38,299 nucleotides of DNA from Verrucomicrobiota bacterium. Its GTDB lineage: Bacteria > Verrucomicrobiota > Verrucomicrobiia > Limisphaerales > UBA9464. The notes below the pieces were generated by a model, which saw only the letters and a list, made by a program, of their open reading frames with translations, was not told where the DNA came from and did not search any database. Made by a program: the position numbers and the translations under genes. Positions 26,821 to 35,622 of this stretch are shown here, piece after piece. The stretch is taken from positions 1 to 38,299 of the forward strand of contig VHCX01000031.1 in assembly GCA_016871615.1 (NCBI GenBank), read 5' to 3'. Position 1 is the first letter of the stretch; each line of letters starts with the position of its first letter.

Positions 26821-27627
26821 CTAGTACCCTCCGCCACCGAGAGCCGGAGCCGGGGCGGTCCCCAGGGTGCCGGCGGCCTCGCGACGGCGGAACTCGTCCA
26901 GCATGGTGGCCGTGGCCGTGGCCCCGCACCGGGAGGCTCCCAGGGCCCGCACGCGGAGCAGCCCATCCAGGTCCCGAACCCCTCCCGCCGCCTTGACCTG
27001 CACCCGCTCCGAGACCGTCGCCCGCATCAGGGCGAGGTCGTGCTCGGTGGCGCCCTGGTAGTCGTAGCCCCCGCCGGGGCGCTTCACGAAGCCGAACCCG
27101 GTGGAGGTCTTGACCCAGTCGGCCCGGGCCGCCTCGCACAGCCGGCAGAGGGTGCGCTTGAGTTCGTCGCCATCCAGCCCGGCTCCGCCGGCATGCAGGT
27201 AGTCCGTCTCGAGGATGACCTTCACCCGAGCCCCATGGCGGTGGGCGATCTCGCACACCCCGCGTATCTCCCCCTCGACATACTCCCAGTCGCCCGAGAG
27301 CGCCTTGCCGACGTTGATGACCAGGTCGATCTCGGCAGCCCCCTGCGCGCAGGCCAGTTCGGTCTCGTGCCACTTCACCTCGGCCGCGCTTCCTCCGTGG
27401 GGAAATCCCACCACCGTACCCACCGCCACGCCGCTGCCCGCCAGCCACTCCACGGCTTGCGGCACCGCATGGGGCTTGATGCAGACCGACGCCACCCGGT
27501 AGCGGGCCGCCACGTCGCATCCGGCCTTCAGGTCGGCATCCGTCAGGGTGGGATGCAGCAGCGAGTGGTCGATCATCCCGGCGAGGTCCTCGTAGGTCGG
27601 CTTCATGGGCTTGAGTCCCCATGTCAT
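26821..27627 (-). CDS. deoC: Deoxyribose-phosphate aldolase
   Basis: A 268-residue class I aldolase that splits 2-deoxyribose 5-phosphate into glyceraldehyde 3-phosphate and acetaldehyde in the cytoplasm. Catalytic residues are visible: Asp101 in AAEIDLVINVG, the Schiff-base Lys173 in WVKTSTGFG, and Lys212 in VKAAGGVRD. MIDHSLLHPTLT near the N-terminus is typical. ATG 27627 has GGAGG seven bases upstream. A second ATG at 27606 would also give an intact enzyme. It heads a probable operon with a prepilin-like protein and a PQQ dehydrogenase. No other nucleoside-degradation gene is nearby. Confidence 0.93.
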   Translation of the reverse strand: MTWGLKPMKPTYEDLAGMIDHSLLHPTLTDADLKAGCDVAARYRVASVCIKPHAVPQAVEWLAGSGVAVGTVVGFPHGGSAAEVKWHETELACAQGAAEIDLVINVGKALSGDWEYVEGEIRGVCEIAHRHGARVKVILETDYLHAGGAGLDGDELKRTLCRLCEAARADWVKTSTGFGFVKRPGGGYDYQGATEHDLALMRATVSERVQVKAAGGVRDLDGLLRVRALGASRCGATATATMLDEFRRREAAGTLGTAPAPALGGGGY

Positions 27628-27726
27628 GCCCCCGCCTCCGCGAAAGGCAAGCCGGGATGCATCGGGATGCGATCGGACCTTTGGTCCGGGGCTTGCCGAC
27701 GCCACGCCTCGGGGCACGATGAGGAC

Positions 27727-28146
27727 ATGGCACAGCGCTATTGGCTGGTGAAGCAGGAACCCGAGGCCTATCCGTGGTCGCAGCTGGTCGCCGACGGGAA
27801 GACCGCGTGGACGGGGGTGCGGAATTTCCAGGCCCGCAACCACCTGCGGTCGATGAAGGTCGGCGACGCGGTGCTCTATTACCACAGCGTCACCGGCAAA
27901 CAGGTCGTCGGGATCGCCGAGGTCGTGCGCGAGGCCTACCCCGACCCGACCGCGACCGAGGGCGACGACTGGTCCGTGGTGGACCTCGCCCCCAGGAAGC
28001 CCCTGGCCCGCCCGGTGGACCTGGCCACCCTCAAGGCCGACCCCATCACCCGGGACATGCCCCTCATCCGCCAGTCCCGCCTCAGCGTCATGGCCCTCGA
28101 GGCCGCCGTGTACCGCCGCATCCTCGACCTGTCGGGCACGCGCTGA
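27727..28146 (+). CDS. EVE domain-containing protein
   Basis: A 139-residue single-domain protein. YWLVKQEPEAYPWSQL at the N-terminus, GVRNFQARNHLRSMKVGDAVLYY in the middle, and a conserved tail around MPLIRQSRLSVM are the marks of the EVE (PUA-like) family. EVE domains bind modified bases in DNA or RNA; stand-alone bacterial versions have no firm function. Here the neighbours, divergent deoC and convergent lolD, give no hint of a modification-restriction role. ATG 27727 is supported because family members start right at the YWLVK strand, and GATGAGGA lies just upstream. Confidence 0.9.
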   Translation: MAQRYWLVKQEPEAYPWSQLVADGKTAWTGVRNFQARNHLRSMKVGDAVLYYHSVTGKQVVGIAEVVREAYPDPTATEGDDWSVVDLAPRKPLARPVDLATLKADPITRDMPLIRQSRLSVMALEAAVYRRILDLSGTR

Positions 28147-28174
28147 AATCCCGGCGTCCAAGGCCCTTGACGTC

Positions 28175-28206
28175 GCGGATGGCGCGGATGGCGCGGATGG
28201 CGCGGC
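28175..28206. repeat. GCGGATGGC tandem repeat
   Basis: Three complete and one partial copy of a nine-base unit lie between the convergent EVE and lolD genes. It is a simple repeat prone to slippage, useful as a strain marker at most. Confidence 0.75.
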
Positions 28207-28230
28207 CGGACCGACGTGGCCCGGACCGCC

Positions 28231-28926
28231 TCAGCCGTCGACCACCACGCCATCCACCAGGGTCACCACCCGGTCGGCGCGGTCGGCCAGGCGGGCGTCG
28301 TGGGTGGCGACCACCAGCGTCACGCCGCGTTCGGCGCGGATCTCCAGGAGCAATCGCACGATGTCCTCGCCCGTCCGCGAGTCGAGGTTGCCCGTGGGTT
28401 CGTCGGCCAGGATGAGCCTCGGGCGGTTGACCAGGGCCCTGGCAATGGCCACCCGCTGTTGCTCGCCGCCGGAAAGCTCGCCAGGGCGATGGTCCAGACG
28501 GTCCTCCAGGCCCACCCGCCGCAGCAACACCCCGGCCTCGGCCATGACCTCGCCCATCGGACGGCGGGCCATGCGCCCCGGCAGCGCCACGTTCTCTAGG
28601 GCGTCGAACTCGGGCATCAGGTGGAAGGCCTGGAAGATCAGGCCCACGTCCCGGTTGCGGAACCGCGCCAGTTCCGACGGCCCGAGCGACGGCAGGGCGA
28701 CGCCAGCAACCTGCACGGAGCCACGGTCCGGCTGGTCGAGTCCCCCGATGAGATGCAGCAGGGTGCTCTTGCCCGCACCGGAAGCCCCCCGCAGCGCGAC
28801 GAACTCGCCGGCATCGACCATCAGGTCCACGCCCCGGAGCACCTCGAGGCGGCGACGGCCCAACGAGTAGCCCTTGTGGACGGAGTCGGCCCGGACCAGG
28901 GGGCCACTGGCGGGAAGCTCACTCAT
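28231..28926 (-). CDS. lolD: LolD-type lipoprotein-releasing ABC transporter ATPase
   Basis: A 231-residue ABC ATPase. Walker A GASGAGKST is at residues 47-55, the signature LSGGEQQRVAIARAL lies in the second half, and Walker B LILADEPTGNLD follows. The PTGNLD sequence and short length place it in the LolD/MacB/FtsE subgroup. With the adjacent permease it would extract lipoproteins from the inner membrane for transfer to the outer membrane. Its start overlaps the permease stop by eight bases, so the two are coupled. A MacB-like role is less likely because the partner lacks a long periplasmic linker domain. Confidence 0.9.
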   Translation of the reverse strand: MSELPASGPLVRADSVHKGYSLGRRRLEVLRGVDLMVDAGEFVALRGASGAGKSTLLHLIGGLDQPDRGSVQVAGVALPSLGPSELARFRNRDVGLIFQAFHLMPEFDALENVALPGRMARRPMGEVMAEAGVLLRRVGLEDRLDHRPGELSGGEQQRVAIARALVNRPRLILADEPTGNLDSRTGEDIVRLLLEIRAERGVTLVVATHDARLADRADRVVTLVDGVVVDG

Positions 28927-30196
28927 GGCGTAGGGCCTGAACGGGTTGGAGCCAGGCGGCGCGCAAGGCCGGGATCACGCCGGCCAGCAGGCAGATCACC
29001 AGCGATCCGCCGCAGATGATCACCACGTCGGAGGTCACGATCCGGGCGGGAAGTTCGCGGAACTGGTAGAGTTCCGGAGGGAACAGGTCGAGGTTGAAGG
29101 TCCGGTTCATGAAGTGCAGGAAGTCGTTGCGGAACCGCACCCCGGTCCACCCGAGGCCGAAGCCGCTGATCACCCCGACCACCCCGACCACCAGGCTCTG
29201 CGACAGGAACACCAGCGCCACCTGGGCCGGCGTCGCACCGAGGGCCTTGAGCATGCCGATCTCGCGCGTCTTCTGGACCACGAAGGTGATCAGGGCGCTC
29301 ATGATCCCGAACGCCGCCACGATCACGATGAAGAACAGCAGGTAGAACATCATGTTCTTCTCGACCACCAGCGCCCCGAGCAGTTGCCGGTTGTCCTGCA
29401 TCCAGGAGACGACCTGGAACTCGCCGCCCAGCGCCGAGGTGATCTCCGACTGCACGCGGGACGTGGTGGGCATGTCGGGGCTGTGCAGCATCACCGACAT
29501 GCCCGTCACATCGTCCTCGATGCCGTGCAGGTCCTGCGCATCGCCCAGGCCGGTGATCATCGAGGACATCTCGAGTTGGTAGAGACCGGCATCGAACACG
29601 CCGGCGACGTGGAATTTCTGCGGCGGATCCACCTCCTTGCGGCCGGCCTCCCAGGCCTCGTGCATGCGCTTGAGCGCCGGCAGCGAGTAGACGGCCAGCG
29701 AGTCGCCCACCTTGAGACCAAGCGCCTCGGCCAGCGACACGCCGACCAGCACCTGGTTGGGGCCGACATCGAAGCGGCCCGAGATCATGCCGCGAGGCAC
29801 CTCGGACACCCGGGGCTCCAGCAGCGGATCCACCCCCCGCAGCACCGGGGCGAAGGGCCTCGGATTGCCCGACTCGGGCTGGGTCTCCATGAGCACCTGC
29901 GTGTGCACGTAGGGGGCCACGGCCCGCACCGATGCGTTCGACGAGATCGTGGCGGCCACCTCGCGCCATCGGGGGAGCGGCTGGCCGACGGCCTCCACCC
30001 GCAGGTGCGCGTTGAAGCCCAGGATGCGCTCGCGCAACTGCTCGCCGAACCCGGTCATCACCGCGATGACGATCATCAGCACCGCCACCCCGAGGGTGAC
30101 CCCCAGCACGCAGATGAGCGTGATGATCGACACGAAGGTGCGCTTGGGCCGCAGGTAGCGCAGGGCCAGGGCGATCTCGTAGGGCAGCGGCGACAT
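28919..30196 (-). CDS. LolC/LolE family ABC transporter permease
   Basis: A 425-residue inner-membrane protein. The first membrane helix is near residues 20-45 (IITLICVLGVTLGVAVLMI), then comes a large periplasmic MacB_PCD-like domain, and three helices sit in the last 150 residues. The cytoplasmic block KTREIGMLKALGATP is the conserved coupling site with the ATPase. A single permease sits beside LolD, as in organisms that use one LolF-type or homodimeric permease instead of LolC plus LolE. ATG 30196 begins MSPLPYEIALALRYLRPKR, the family's usual start. It is transcribed before lolD and divergently from glnD. Confidence 0.9.
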   Translation of the reverse strand: MSPLPYEIALALRYLRPKRTFVSIITLICVLGVTLGVAVLMIVIAVMTGFGEQLRERILGFNAHLRVEAVGQPLPRWREVAATISSNASVRAVAPYVHTQVLMETQPESGNPRPFAPVLRGVDPLLEPRVSEVPRGMISGRFDVGPNQVLVGVSLAEALGLKVGDSLAVYSLPALKRMHEAWEAGRKEVDPPQKFHVAGVFDAGLYQLEMSSMITGLGDAQDLHGIEDDVTGMSVMLHSPDMPTTSRVQSEITSALGGEFQVVSWMQDNRQLLGALVVEKNMMFYLLFFIVIVAAFGIMSALITFVVQKTREIGMLKALGATPAQVALVFLSQSLVVGVVGVISGFGLGWTGVRFRNDFLHFMNRTFNLDLFPPELYQFRELPARIVTSDVVIICGGSLVICLLAGVIPALRAAWLQPVQALRHE

Positions 30197-30327
30197 GGTC
30201 TTTCCGGAGCGGCGACGGTGGCCGGCCGGGGGCGGCCTGACAAGGCACGAGCCGGCCCGGTGGCCCCGGGGCGTCCGGACCGGGGCCTTGCCGGGTCGGT
30301 TGGATCGGCTCACGGTCCCGGCTTCCG

Positions 30328-33093
30328 ATGAATCCCCTGATCGCCAAGATCGAAGAAAGCGCGCGACGGCATCTGGTGCTTCCGCCCTTGAGCAAGCCGT
30401 CCGACGAGCTGCCGAGGTACAAGCGCTTCCTCAAGGTGGAGGGGCACCGGCTCAAGATCCTCCACCGGGGCGGGGCCGGCGGCCTCGAGGTGTGCCGGGC
30501 GCGGTCGGCGATGATGGATGTCCTGGTCCGCCACCTCTGGAGCTCCATCCAGAGCGTGTTCCCGGCGCCGAAGGGCAAGTCGCCCAAGGTGGCGCTGGTC
30601 GCCTTCGGCGGTTATGGACGCGGGGAACTCAACCCCTGCAGCGACATCGACCTGATGTTCCTCCATGCCGACGGCCTGGGCCCGGAAGGACCCGAACTCA
30701 AGGCCTTGGCCGATTGGACCAGCGGCCTGCTGTACACGCTGTGGGACATCGGGCTCAAGGTGGGGCACGCGGTCCGCACCGTGGACGACTGCATCCGCCT
30801 GGCCAACGAGGACATGCAGGCCAAGACGGCCCTCCTCGAGGCCCGTCGCATCACCGGCGACGAGGCGCTCTCCGAGAGGCTGCAGCGCGAGGTGCAGCGC
30901 CAGTGCGTGCGCGGCCATGAGGACGAGTACATCGCCCAGCGCCTGGCCGACCAGGCCACCCGCCGGGCCAAGCACGGCAATTCGCCGGCGCTCCAGGAAC
31001 CCAACATCAAGAACGGCGTGGGCGGCCTGCGTGACTACCAGAACCTGCTCTGGATGGCCTATTTCAAGCACGGCACGCGGTCGTTGATGGACCTCCAACG
31101 GGCCGAGTTCCTCGGCCCCGCCGAGCGCAAGCAGATGGAGGCGGCCTACGATTTCCTGCTGCGCACCCGCAATGAGCTGCATCACCAGGCGGGCCGGGCC
31201 GCCGAGGTGCTCACGCCCACGGTCAAGCCCGCCGTCGCCCATGGCCTGGGCTTCACCGACCGGTCGCCGCGGGCCCGTACCGAGGCGTTCATGCGCGAGT
31301 ACTACACCCACGCGCGCAACCTGTACCTGACGGCCCGCACGCTGGAGCAGCGGCTGGCCCTGGTGCCCAGCCCCGGGAAGTCGAAGGCTTCCAAGACCAA
31401 GACCCGGCGGGGCGCCGCCAAGCCGGCGGAGGAGTTCGACGGGTTCCGGATCGTCGACGGCCAGCTCCACATGGTCGACCGGGGCATCCTCCGCCAGGAC
31501 CGGGGGAGGATCCTCCGGGCCTTCCTCGAGGCGCAGCGGCGGGGCCTGGCGATCCACCCGGACCTTGCCCAACTGCTGCGGCAGCAGGTCTCGCTGGTGG
31601 ACCGGGGCTTCAAGGCCAACTCCCACTACCAGGCCACCTTCCTGGAGATCCTCAACCAGCGCGGCAACGTGGCCCCGTATGTCCGGGCCATGCATGAAGT
31701 GGGACTCCTCGGGCGGTTCCTGCCCGAGTTCGACCGCATGACCAACCTCGTGCAGCACGAGTTCTACCACCAGTACGCGGTCGACGAGCACACGCTGACC
31801 TGCGTGGCCAAGCTGGACCAGGTCTGGGGGTCCGAGACCCGGCCGTTCTCGGGCTACGCCGAGCTGCTGCGCCAGGTGGAGCGCCCGTTCGTGCTGTACC
31901 TGGCCCTGCTCCTGCATGACTGCGGGAAGGCCTTCCCGGGACGACGCCACGAACTCGTGGGCGCCGAGCTGGCGATCAAGGTGGCCAAGCGCTTCCGGCT
32001 CGACGGCGCGACCGCGCACACCCTGTCGCTGGTGATCGAACACCACCTCACGATGGTGCAGACCTCCCAGCGGCGGGACCTCGACGACCCGGAGGTGATC
32101 CGCACCTTCGCCTCCCAGGTGCAGAGCCTGGAGAACCTCGACCTGCTGACCCTGCACACCTTCGCCGACTCGATGGGCACGAGCGACACGCTCTGGAACA
32201 GCTTCAAGGACTCCCTGCTGCGGACCCTCCACAAGCGGACGACGGCGGTCCTCCGGGGCGGCCCGGAGTTCATCGAGGCCGAGTTGCGCCAGCGGCAACT
32301 GCTCCGGGAGCAGGTGCAGGCCCTGCTGCCCCGCACTTTTTCCGAAGAGGAGATCTCGGCCCACTTCGATGGCCTGCCGGGGCGTTACTTCCAGATCCAT
32401 TCCCCGCGCCAGATGGCCCGCGACCTGACGCTGGTCCACCAGTTCATCCACCTGCAGCTCACCCAGGAGGACCGGGCCCTCGAACCGGCCGTGCTGTGGA
32501 ACGAGGACAAGGATCGAGGCTGGACCCGCGTGCACTTCTGCACCTGGGACCGGCCCGGGTTGTTCACAAAATTCACAGGCGCCCTCACGGCGGCCGGGCT
32601 CAACATCCTGTCGGCCCAGATCTTCACCCGGGCCGACGGGGTGGTGCTCGACAGCTTCCACGTCACGGATGCGCGCACCGGGGCCGCCCCCGATGCCGCC
32701 GTCCGGGAACGGTTCGAGCGACTGATCCGGGAGGTGCTGGCCAAGGGTACCGATGTCCGGCCGGCGGTGCGGCGGATCGCCGCGCAGACACGACCGCTGT
32801 ACCAGGCGCTGGCGGGGGAACGCCTGGAGCCGGACATCCGCTTCGAGCGGTCGGCACCCCACGGACCGACCATCATCGACCTCGAAACCGAGGACCGGGT
32901 GGGCCTGCTTTTCGCGCTGTCCCAGGCCTTGACCGAATTGGGCCTCAATCTGGTGCTCGCCAAGATCGTCACGGAGAGGGGGGCGGCCATCGACACCTTC
33001 TATGTCACCGAGCGCGACGGGTCCCCGGTGGACGCCCCCGGACGCCAACAGCAGATCGCCGAGGAACTGAGGCGGGTGATCCACGACCTGTAG
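30328..33093 (+). CDS. glnD: [Protein-PII] uridylyltransferase/uridylyl-removing enzyme
   Basis: A 921-residue GlnD. The nucleotidyltransferase domain has FGGYGRGELNPCSDIDL, with Gly94-Gly95, Asp106 and Asp108 as the metal-binding pattern. The GlnD-type helical region follows (GGLRDYQNLLWMAYF). The HD domain has His530-Asp531 (LLLHDCGKAF). Two ACT domains close the protein, starting near residues 732 and 852. It senses glutamine through the ACT domains and adds or removes UMP from PII proteins to control nitrogen metabolism. No PII gene is in the window. A Lys/Arg-rich linker, with SKTKTRRGAAK near residue 355, looks like an insertion relative to proteobacterial enzymes. The gene is monocistronic, divergent from the Lol genes, with the porin promoter starting about 55 bases after it. 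Confidence 0.95.
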   Translation: MNPLIAKIEESARRHLVLPPLSKPSDELPRYKRFLKVEGHRLKILHRGGAGGLEVCRARSAMMDVLVRHLWSSIQSVFPAPKGKSPKVALVAFGGYGRGELNPCSDIDLMFLHADGLGPEGPELKALADWTSGLLYTLWDIGLKVGHAVRTVDDCIRLANEDMQAKTALLEARRITGDEALSERLQREVQRQCVRGHEDEYIAQRLADQATRRAKHGNSPALQEPNIKNGVGGLRDYQNLLWMAYFKHGTRSLMDLQRAEFLGPAERKQMEAAYDFLLRTRNELHHQAGRAAEVLTPTVKPAVAHGLGFTDRSPRARTEAFMREYYTHARNLYLTARTLEQRLALVPSPGKSKASKTKTRRGAAKPAEEFDGFRIVDGQLHMVDRGILRQDRGRILRAFLEAQRRGLAIHPDLAQLLRQQVSLVDRGFKANSHYQATFLEILNQRGNVAPYVRAMHEVGLLGRFLPEFDRMTNLVQHEFYHQYAVDEHTLTCVAKLDQVWGSETRPFSGYAELLRQVERPFVLYLALLLHDCGKAFPGRRHELVGAELAIKVAKRFRLDGATAHTLSLVIEHHLTMVQTSQRRDLDDPEVIRTFASQVQSLENLDLLTLHTFADSMGTSDTLWNSFKDSLLRTLHKRTTAVLRGGPEFIEAELRQRQLLREQVQALLPRTFSEEEISAHFDGLPGRYFQIHSPRQMARDLTLVHQFIHLQLTQEDRALEPAVLWNEDKDRGWTRVHFCTWDRPGLFTKFTGALTAAGLNILSAQIFTRADGVVLDSFHVTDARTGAAPDAAVRERFERLIREVLAKGTDVRPAVRRIAAQTRPLYQALAGERLEPDIRFERSAPHGPTIIDLETEDRVGLLFALSQALTELGLNLVLAKIVTERGAAIDTFYVTERDGSPVDAPGRQQQIAEELRRVIHDL

Positions 33094-33147
33094 GGGTCCT
33101 TCCCGGACCGCAACCCCAGCGGGCCCCGACCGATCGCAAAAAAAGTG

Positions 33148-33177
33148 TTGGCACTCCATCAACCCTGTTCCTATTGT
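33148..33177 (+). promoter_or_regulatory. Putative sigma-70 promoter of the porin gene
   Basis: TTGGCA (33148-33153) and TATTGT (33172-33177) are 18 bases apart and follow an A-rich stretch that could act as an UP element. The leader to the ATG is about 100 bases. It carries two small hairpins (33192-33206 and 33230-33249) and a good ribosome site, CAGGAG at 33269-33274. Confidence 0.5.
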
Positions 33178-33281
33178 CCCGCCCAGGATTTCCGCCATTT
33201 CGGCGGGGGTCGGGGACTGTGTCTCCGTCCTTCAACGTGATTATTGAAGTCAAACACAACGCAGTACTCAGGAGTAACAAC

Positions 33282-34490
33282 ATGAAGTTCAACAAATGGA
33301 CAGTCGCACTGGCCGCCACCGGCGTGGTGAGCCTCGCTTCCGTGGTGCAGGCCGATGAGTCGCACCCGGTCAACACGGCGCTCAGCTCGACCACCCTCAG
33401 CGGTTACGTCGACACCTCGGCCATCTGGAACTTCGGTTCCGGTTCGGCTCAGGCCAACCGCTTCGCCAACACCGGTGCGGACCGACAGGACGGCTTCAAC
33501 GTCAACACCGTCAAGATTCAGCTCGAGAAGCCCATCGACGAGGGCACCTGGAGCGCCGGCTACAAGTTCGAGACCATGTTCGGCCCCGACGCCAACGTGA
33601 TGCCGGGTGCCCTGACCTCCGGCGTGGCGATCAAGCAGGCCTACGCGGCGCTGCGCGCCCCGATCGGCAACGGCATCGACTTCAAGCTCGGCCAGTTCGA
33701 CCCGATCGTCGGCTACGAGGTCACCGATTCCTACGCCAACCCGAACTTCTCCCGCAGCCTCGGCTTCAACAACCTCGAGCCGTTCGGTCACACCGGCATC
33801 CTCGCCAGCTACCAGGTCAATGACATCATCGGCGTGTCCGCGGGCGTTGCCAACGGTGACACCAACTTCGGCCTGAACGGCGGCAGCCTCACGGCCGCCG
33901 GTTTCCCGAGCAACAACAACCCTGCAGGGACTGGCTTCCAATCCGGTCAGGCGGGCAGCAGCTTCCGCGGCCTCCTCGCCGAGTCGTCCAAGGTGTACAT
34001 GGGCTCCGTGGTCATCAAGGCCCCGGAGAGCACCGGTTGGCTGGCCGGCAGCTCGCTGTACGTCGGCGCCGTGAACGGCGACGCCCAAGGCAAGAAGAAC
34101 GACCCGACCCTCCTGTACGTCGGCGTCTCGCTCGCCACCCCGATCAAGGAACTGTCGCTCGGCGCCAGCGCCGACCTGCTGTTCAACGCCGGGGTCGGTG
34201 GCCAGAGCTACGCCAACGCCTACGCGTTCTACACCGGCTACCAGATCACCGAGAAGCTCAAGGCCAACAACCGCTTCGAGTACGCCACCTCGGGTTACGG
34301 TGCCTTCCTGCCCGGCCGCGCCGAGGACAAGATCATCGGTGAGACCTTCACCCTGGACTACGCCCTCTGGGCCAACGTGCTGACCCGCGGCGAGTTCCGC
34401 TGGGACCGTGCGGTGGACGGCGGTGCCAATCCGTTCAACGGTCAGCGGAACGACCTGAGCTTGACCGCCAGCGTCGTCTACAAGTTCTGA
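33282..34490 (+). CDS. Outer membrane porin (OmpL-like beta-barrel, BBP2 type)
   Basis: A 402-residue secreted protein with a signal peptide cut after VVQA (residue 24). The rest alternates hydrophobic and polar residues as in transmembrane beta strands and ends in a C-terminal Phe (SVVYKF), the usual sign for outer-membrane assembly. The pattern near the start (VKIQLEKPIDEGTWSAGYKFE, LGQFDPIVGYE) matches the OmpL-like beta-barrel porin family. It probably lets small solutes into the periplasm; specificity is unknown. The codons are strongly biased toward C-ending forms. Together with a clear ribosome site, a promoter and a strong terminator, this suggests an abundant protein. The frame upstream of 33282 is shadow of glnD. 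Confidence 0.9.
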   Translation: MKFNKWTVALAATGVVSLASVVQADESHPVNTALSSTTLSGYVDTSAIWNFGSGSAQANRFANTGADRQDGFNVNTVKIQLEKPIDEGTWSAGYKFETMFGPDANVMPGALTSGVAIKQAYAALRAPIGNGIDFKLGQFDPIVGYEVTDSYANPNFSRSLGFNNLEPFGHTGILASYQVNDIIGVSAGVANGDTNFGLNGGSLTAAGFPSNNNPAGTGFQSGQAGSSFRGLLAESSKVYMGSVVIKAPESTGWLAGSSLYVGAVNGDAQGKKNDPTLLYVGVSLATPIKELSLGASADLLFNAGVGGQSYANAYAFYTGYQITEKLKANNRFEYATSGYGAFLPGRAEDKIIGETFTLDYALWANVLTRGEFRWDRAVDGGANPFNGQRNDLSLTASVVYKF

Positions 34491-34533
34491 TCGGCCGATC
34501 CCTGCGATCGGAAGGTTCCAAGTCCGTCCTTTC

Positions 34534-34563
34534 AACCCCTCCCCGAAACGGGAGGGGTTTTTT
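34534..34563 (+). terminator. Rho-independent terminator of the porin gene
   Basis: A perfect ten-base stem, AACCCCTCCC with GGGAGGGGTT, encloses a six-base loop and runs into six T residues. It lies about 45 bases after the porin stop and is the clearest terminator in the window. Confidence 0.92.
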
Positions 34564-34568
34564 CATGC

Positions 34569-34651
34569 CCAAAACCGATCCAAAACCGACCTTACGCTAA
34601 CCTCCTCGTTCCAAAACCTCGTCGTTCCCGATCCCACGCCGGCCCAAAACC
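34569..34651. repeat. Four CCAAAACC octamers (GGTTTTGG on the minus strand)
   Basis: Exact CCAAAACC occurs at 34569-34576, 34580-34587, 34611-34618 and 34644-34651, in the convergent gap between the porin terminator and the Nif3-like gene. The plus strand of the whole gap is poor in G. On the minus strand the four GG-T4-GG blocks could form a two-layer G-quadruplex. No gene fits here; the open minus-strand frame has no family character. Confidence 0.7.
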
Positions 34652-34722
34652 ATCCCAAGCCGCGCAGTCCTCCCCGGGCCACCACCCCACCGCCAACCCC
34701 GCGAGCGAACGGGATTCCCCCC

Positions 34723-35484
34723 TCACAACCCGCTGGGATGGTCAATGAACTCCCATGCCACGCCGAACCGTCGGGCCAATTTCCCGGCGAGGGCCTGCAC
34801 CCCGAAGGTCTCGGTGGCATAGTGTCCCCCGTAAAACACATTGAGTCCCACCTGCTCCGCCAGCGCGTGGGTCCAATGAGGCCCCTCACCGGTCACGAAA
34901 CAATCCACCCCCTCGGCGGCCGCCTGGGCCAACTCGGCCCCGGCCCCCCCGGTGCAGATGCCCACCCGGCGACAGGTTGGGCTTCCCCCGGGCAACAGGA
35001 TCGGCGCGCGACCGAGCACCTCCCCAAGCCGGTGGCCCAACGCCTCACGGTCCAGGTTCGTCTCGCCCTGCCATCCGATCGGGCGACCCTCATGCTCGAA
35101 GAACGGCTTGAGCCGCCGCAACCCGATCCGTCGAGCCAAGAGCGCGGCGTTGCCCAGGGTCGGGTGGGCGTCCAGCGGCAAGTGCATCGAGTAGACGGCC
35201 AGATCGGCCTCGAACAGCGCCCGGATCAGGGCCATCCGGGGCCCGGTCCAGGGCCGGGTCTCGCCCCAGAACAGCCCATGGTGGACCACCATCAGGTCGG
35301 CACCGGCCGCGGCCGCCTTGCGCACGGTCGCCAGCGAGGCATCGACAGCCGCCGCGATGCGGTGAACCCGGCCCCGGTTCTCCACCTGCAGGCCGTTGTG
35401 CGCCCGATCGTAGTCCCGGAATCGCTCCGGCTGGAGCCACGACTGGCATTGCGCGACCAGGACCGCGAGATCGACGGACTTCAT
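34723..35484 (-). CDS. Nif3-like dinuclear metal-centre protein
   Basis: A 253-residue member of the Nif3/DUF34 family, whose members form a toroidal hexamer with two metals per subunit. Metal ligands are visible: the His pair in VVHHGLFW, an Asp in MHLPLDAH, and His and Glu in GGHYATETFG near the C-terminus. Family members have been proposed to act as GTP cyclohydrolase-like or repair enzymes, but no general function is settled. It has normal bacterial length without the middle PII-like insertion. ATG 35484 begins MKSVDLAVLVAQCQSWL, as in relatives. It is divergent from the sigma-factor gene. Confidence 0.92.
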   Translation of the reverse strand: MKSVDLAVLVAQCQSWLQPERFRDYDRAHNGLQVENRGRVHRIAAAVDASLATVRKAAAAGADLMVVHHGLFWGETRPWTGPRMALIRALFEADLAVYSMHLPLDAHPTLGNAALLARRIGLRRLKPFFEHEGRPIGWQGETNLDREALGHRLGEVLGRAPILLPGGSPTCRRVGICTGGAGAELAQAAAEGVDCFVTGEGPHWTHALAEQVGLNVFYGGHYATETFGVQALAGKLARRFGVAWEFIDHPSGL

Positions 35485-35595
35485 GCGCCGCAGGGAAGCA
35501 GCCGGGCCGCCCGTAAGGAAGATCCAAAAGAGCCCGTGCGGCCGACGCCCCCCTCGGGCATTGTAACCGAAGCTCCCACCGGGCGGTCGCCTGGA

Positions 35596-35601
35596 TTGAC
35601 A
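35596..35601 (+). promoter_or_regulatory. TTGACA box 22 bases before the sigma-factor start
   Basis: A perfect TTGACA hexamer precedes the ATG at 35623, but no -10 hexamer follows at normal spacing. Similar TTGACT boxes precede the hydrolase (37032) and esterase (38131) genes. It may be a -35 element for an alternative sigma factor, perhaps this gene's own product; this is inference only. Confidence 0.3.
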
Positions 35602-35622
35602 GGGGTGCTCAGAGAATCGGGC

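Noticed and set aside
27727-28146. EVE protein as part of a defence or modification system
   Set aside because: No restriction, methyltransferase or helicase genes nearby; neighbours are housekeeping.
30310-33198. 962-codon open frame on the minus strand
   Set aside because: Antisense to glnD, whose catalytic motifs are intact.
34563-34889. 108-codon minus-strand frame over the CCAAAACC cluster
   Set aside because: Overlaps the Nif3-like gene end and the porin terminator; no family, no ribosome site.
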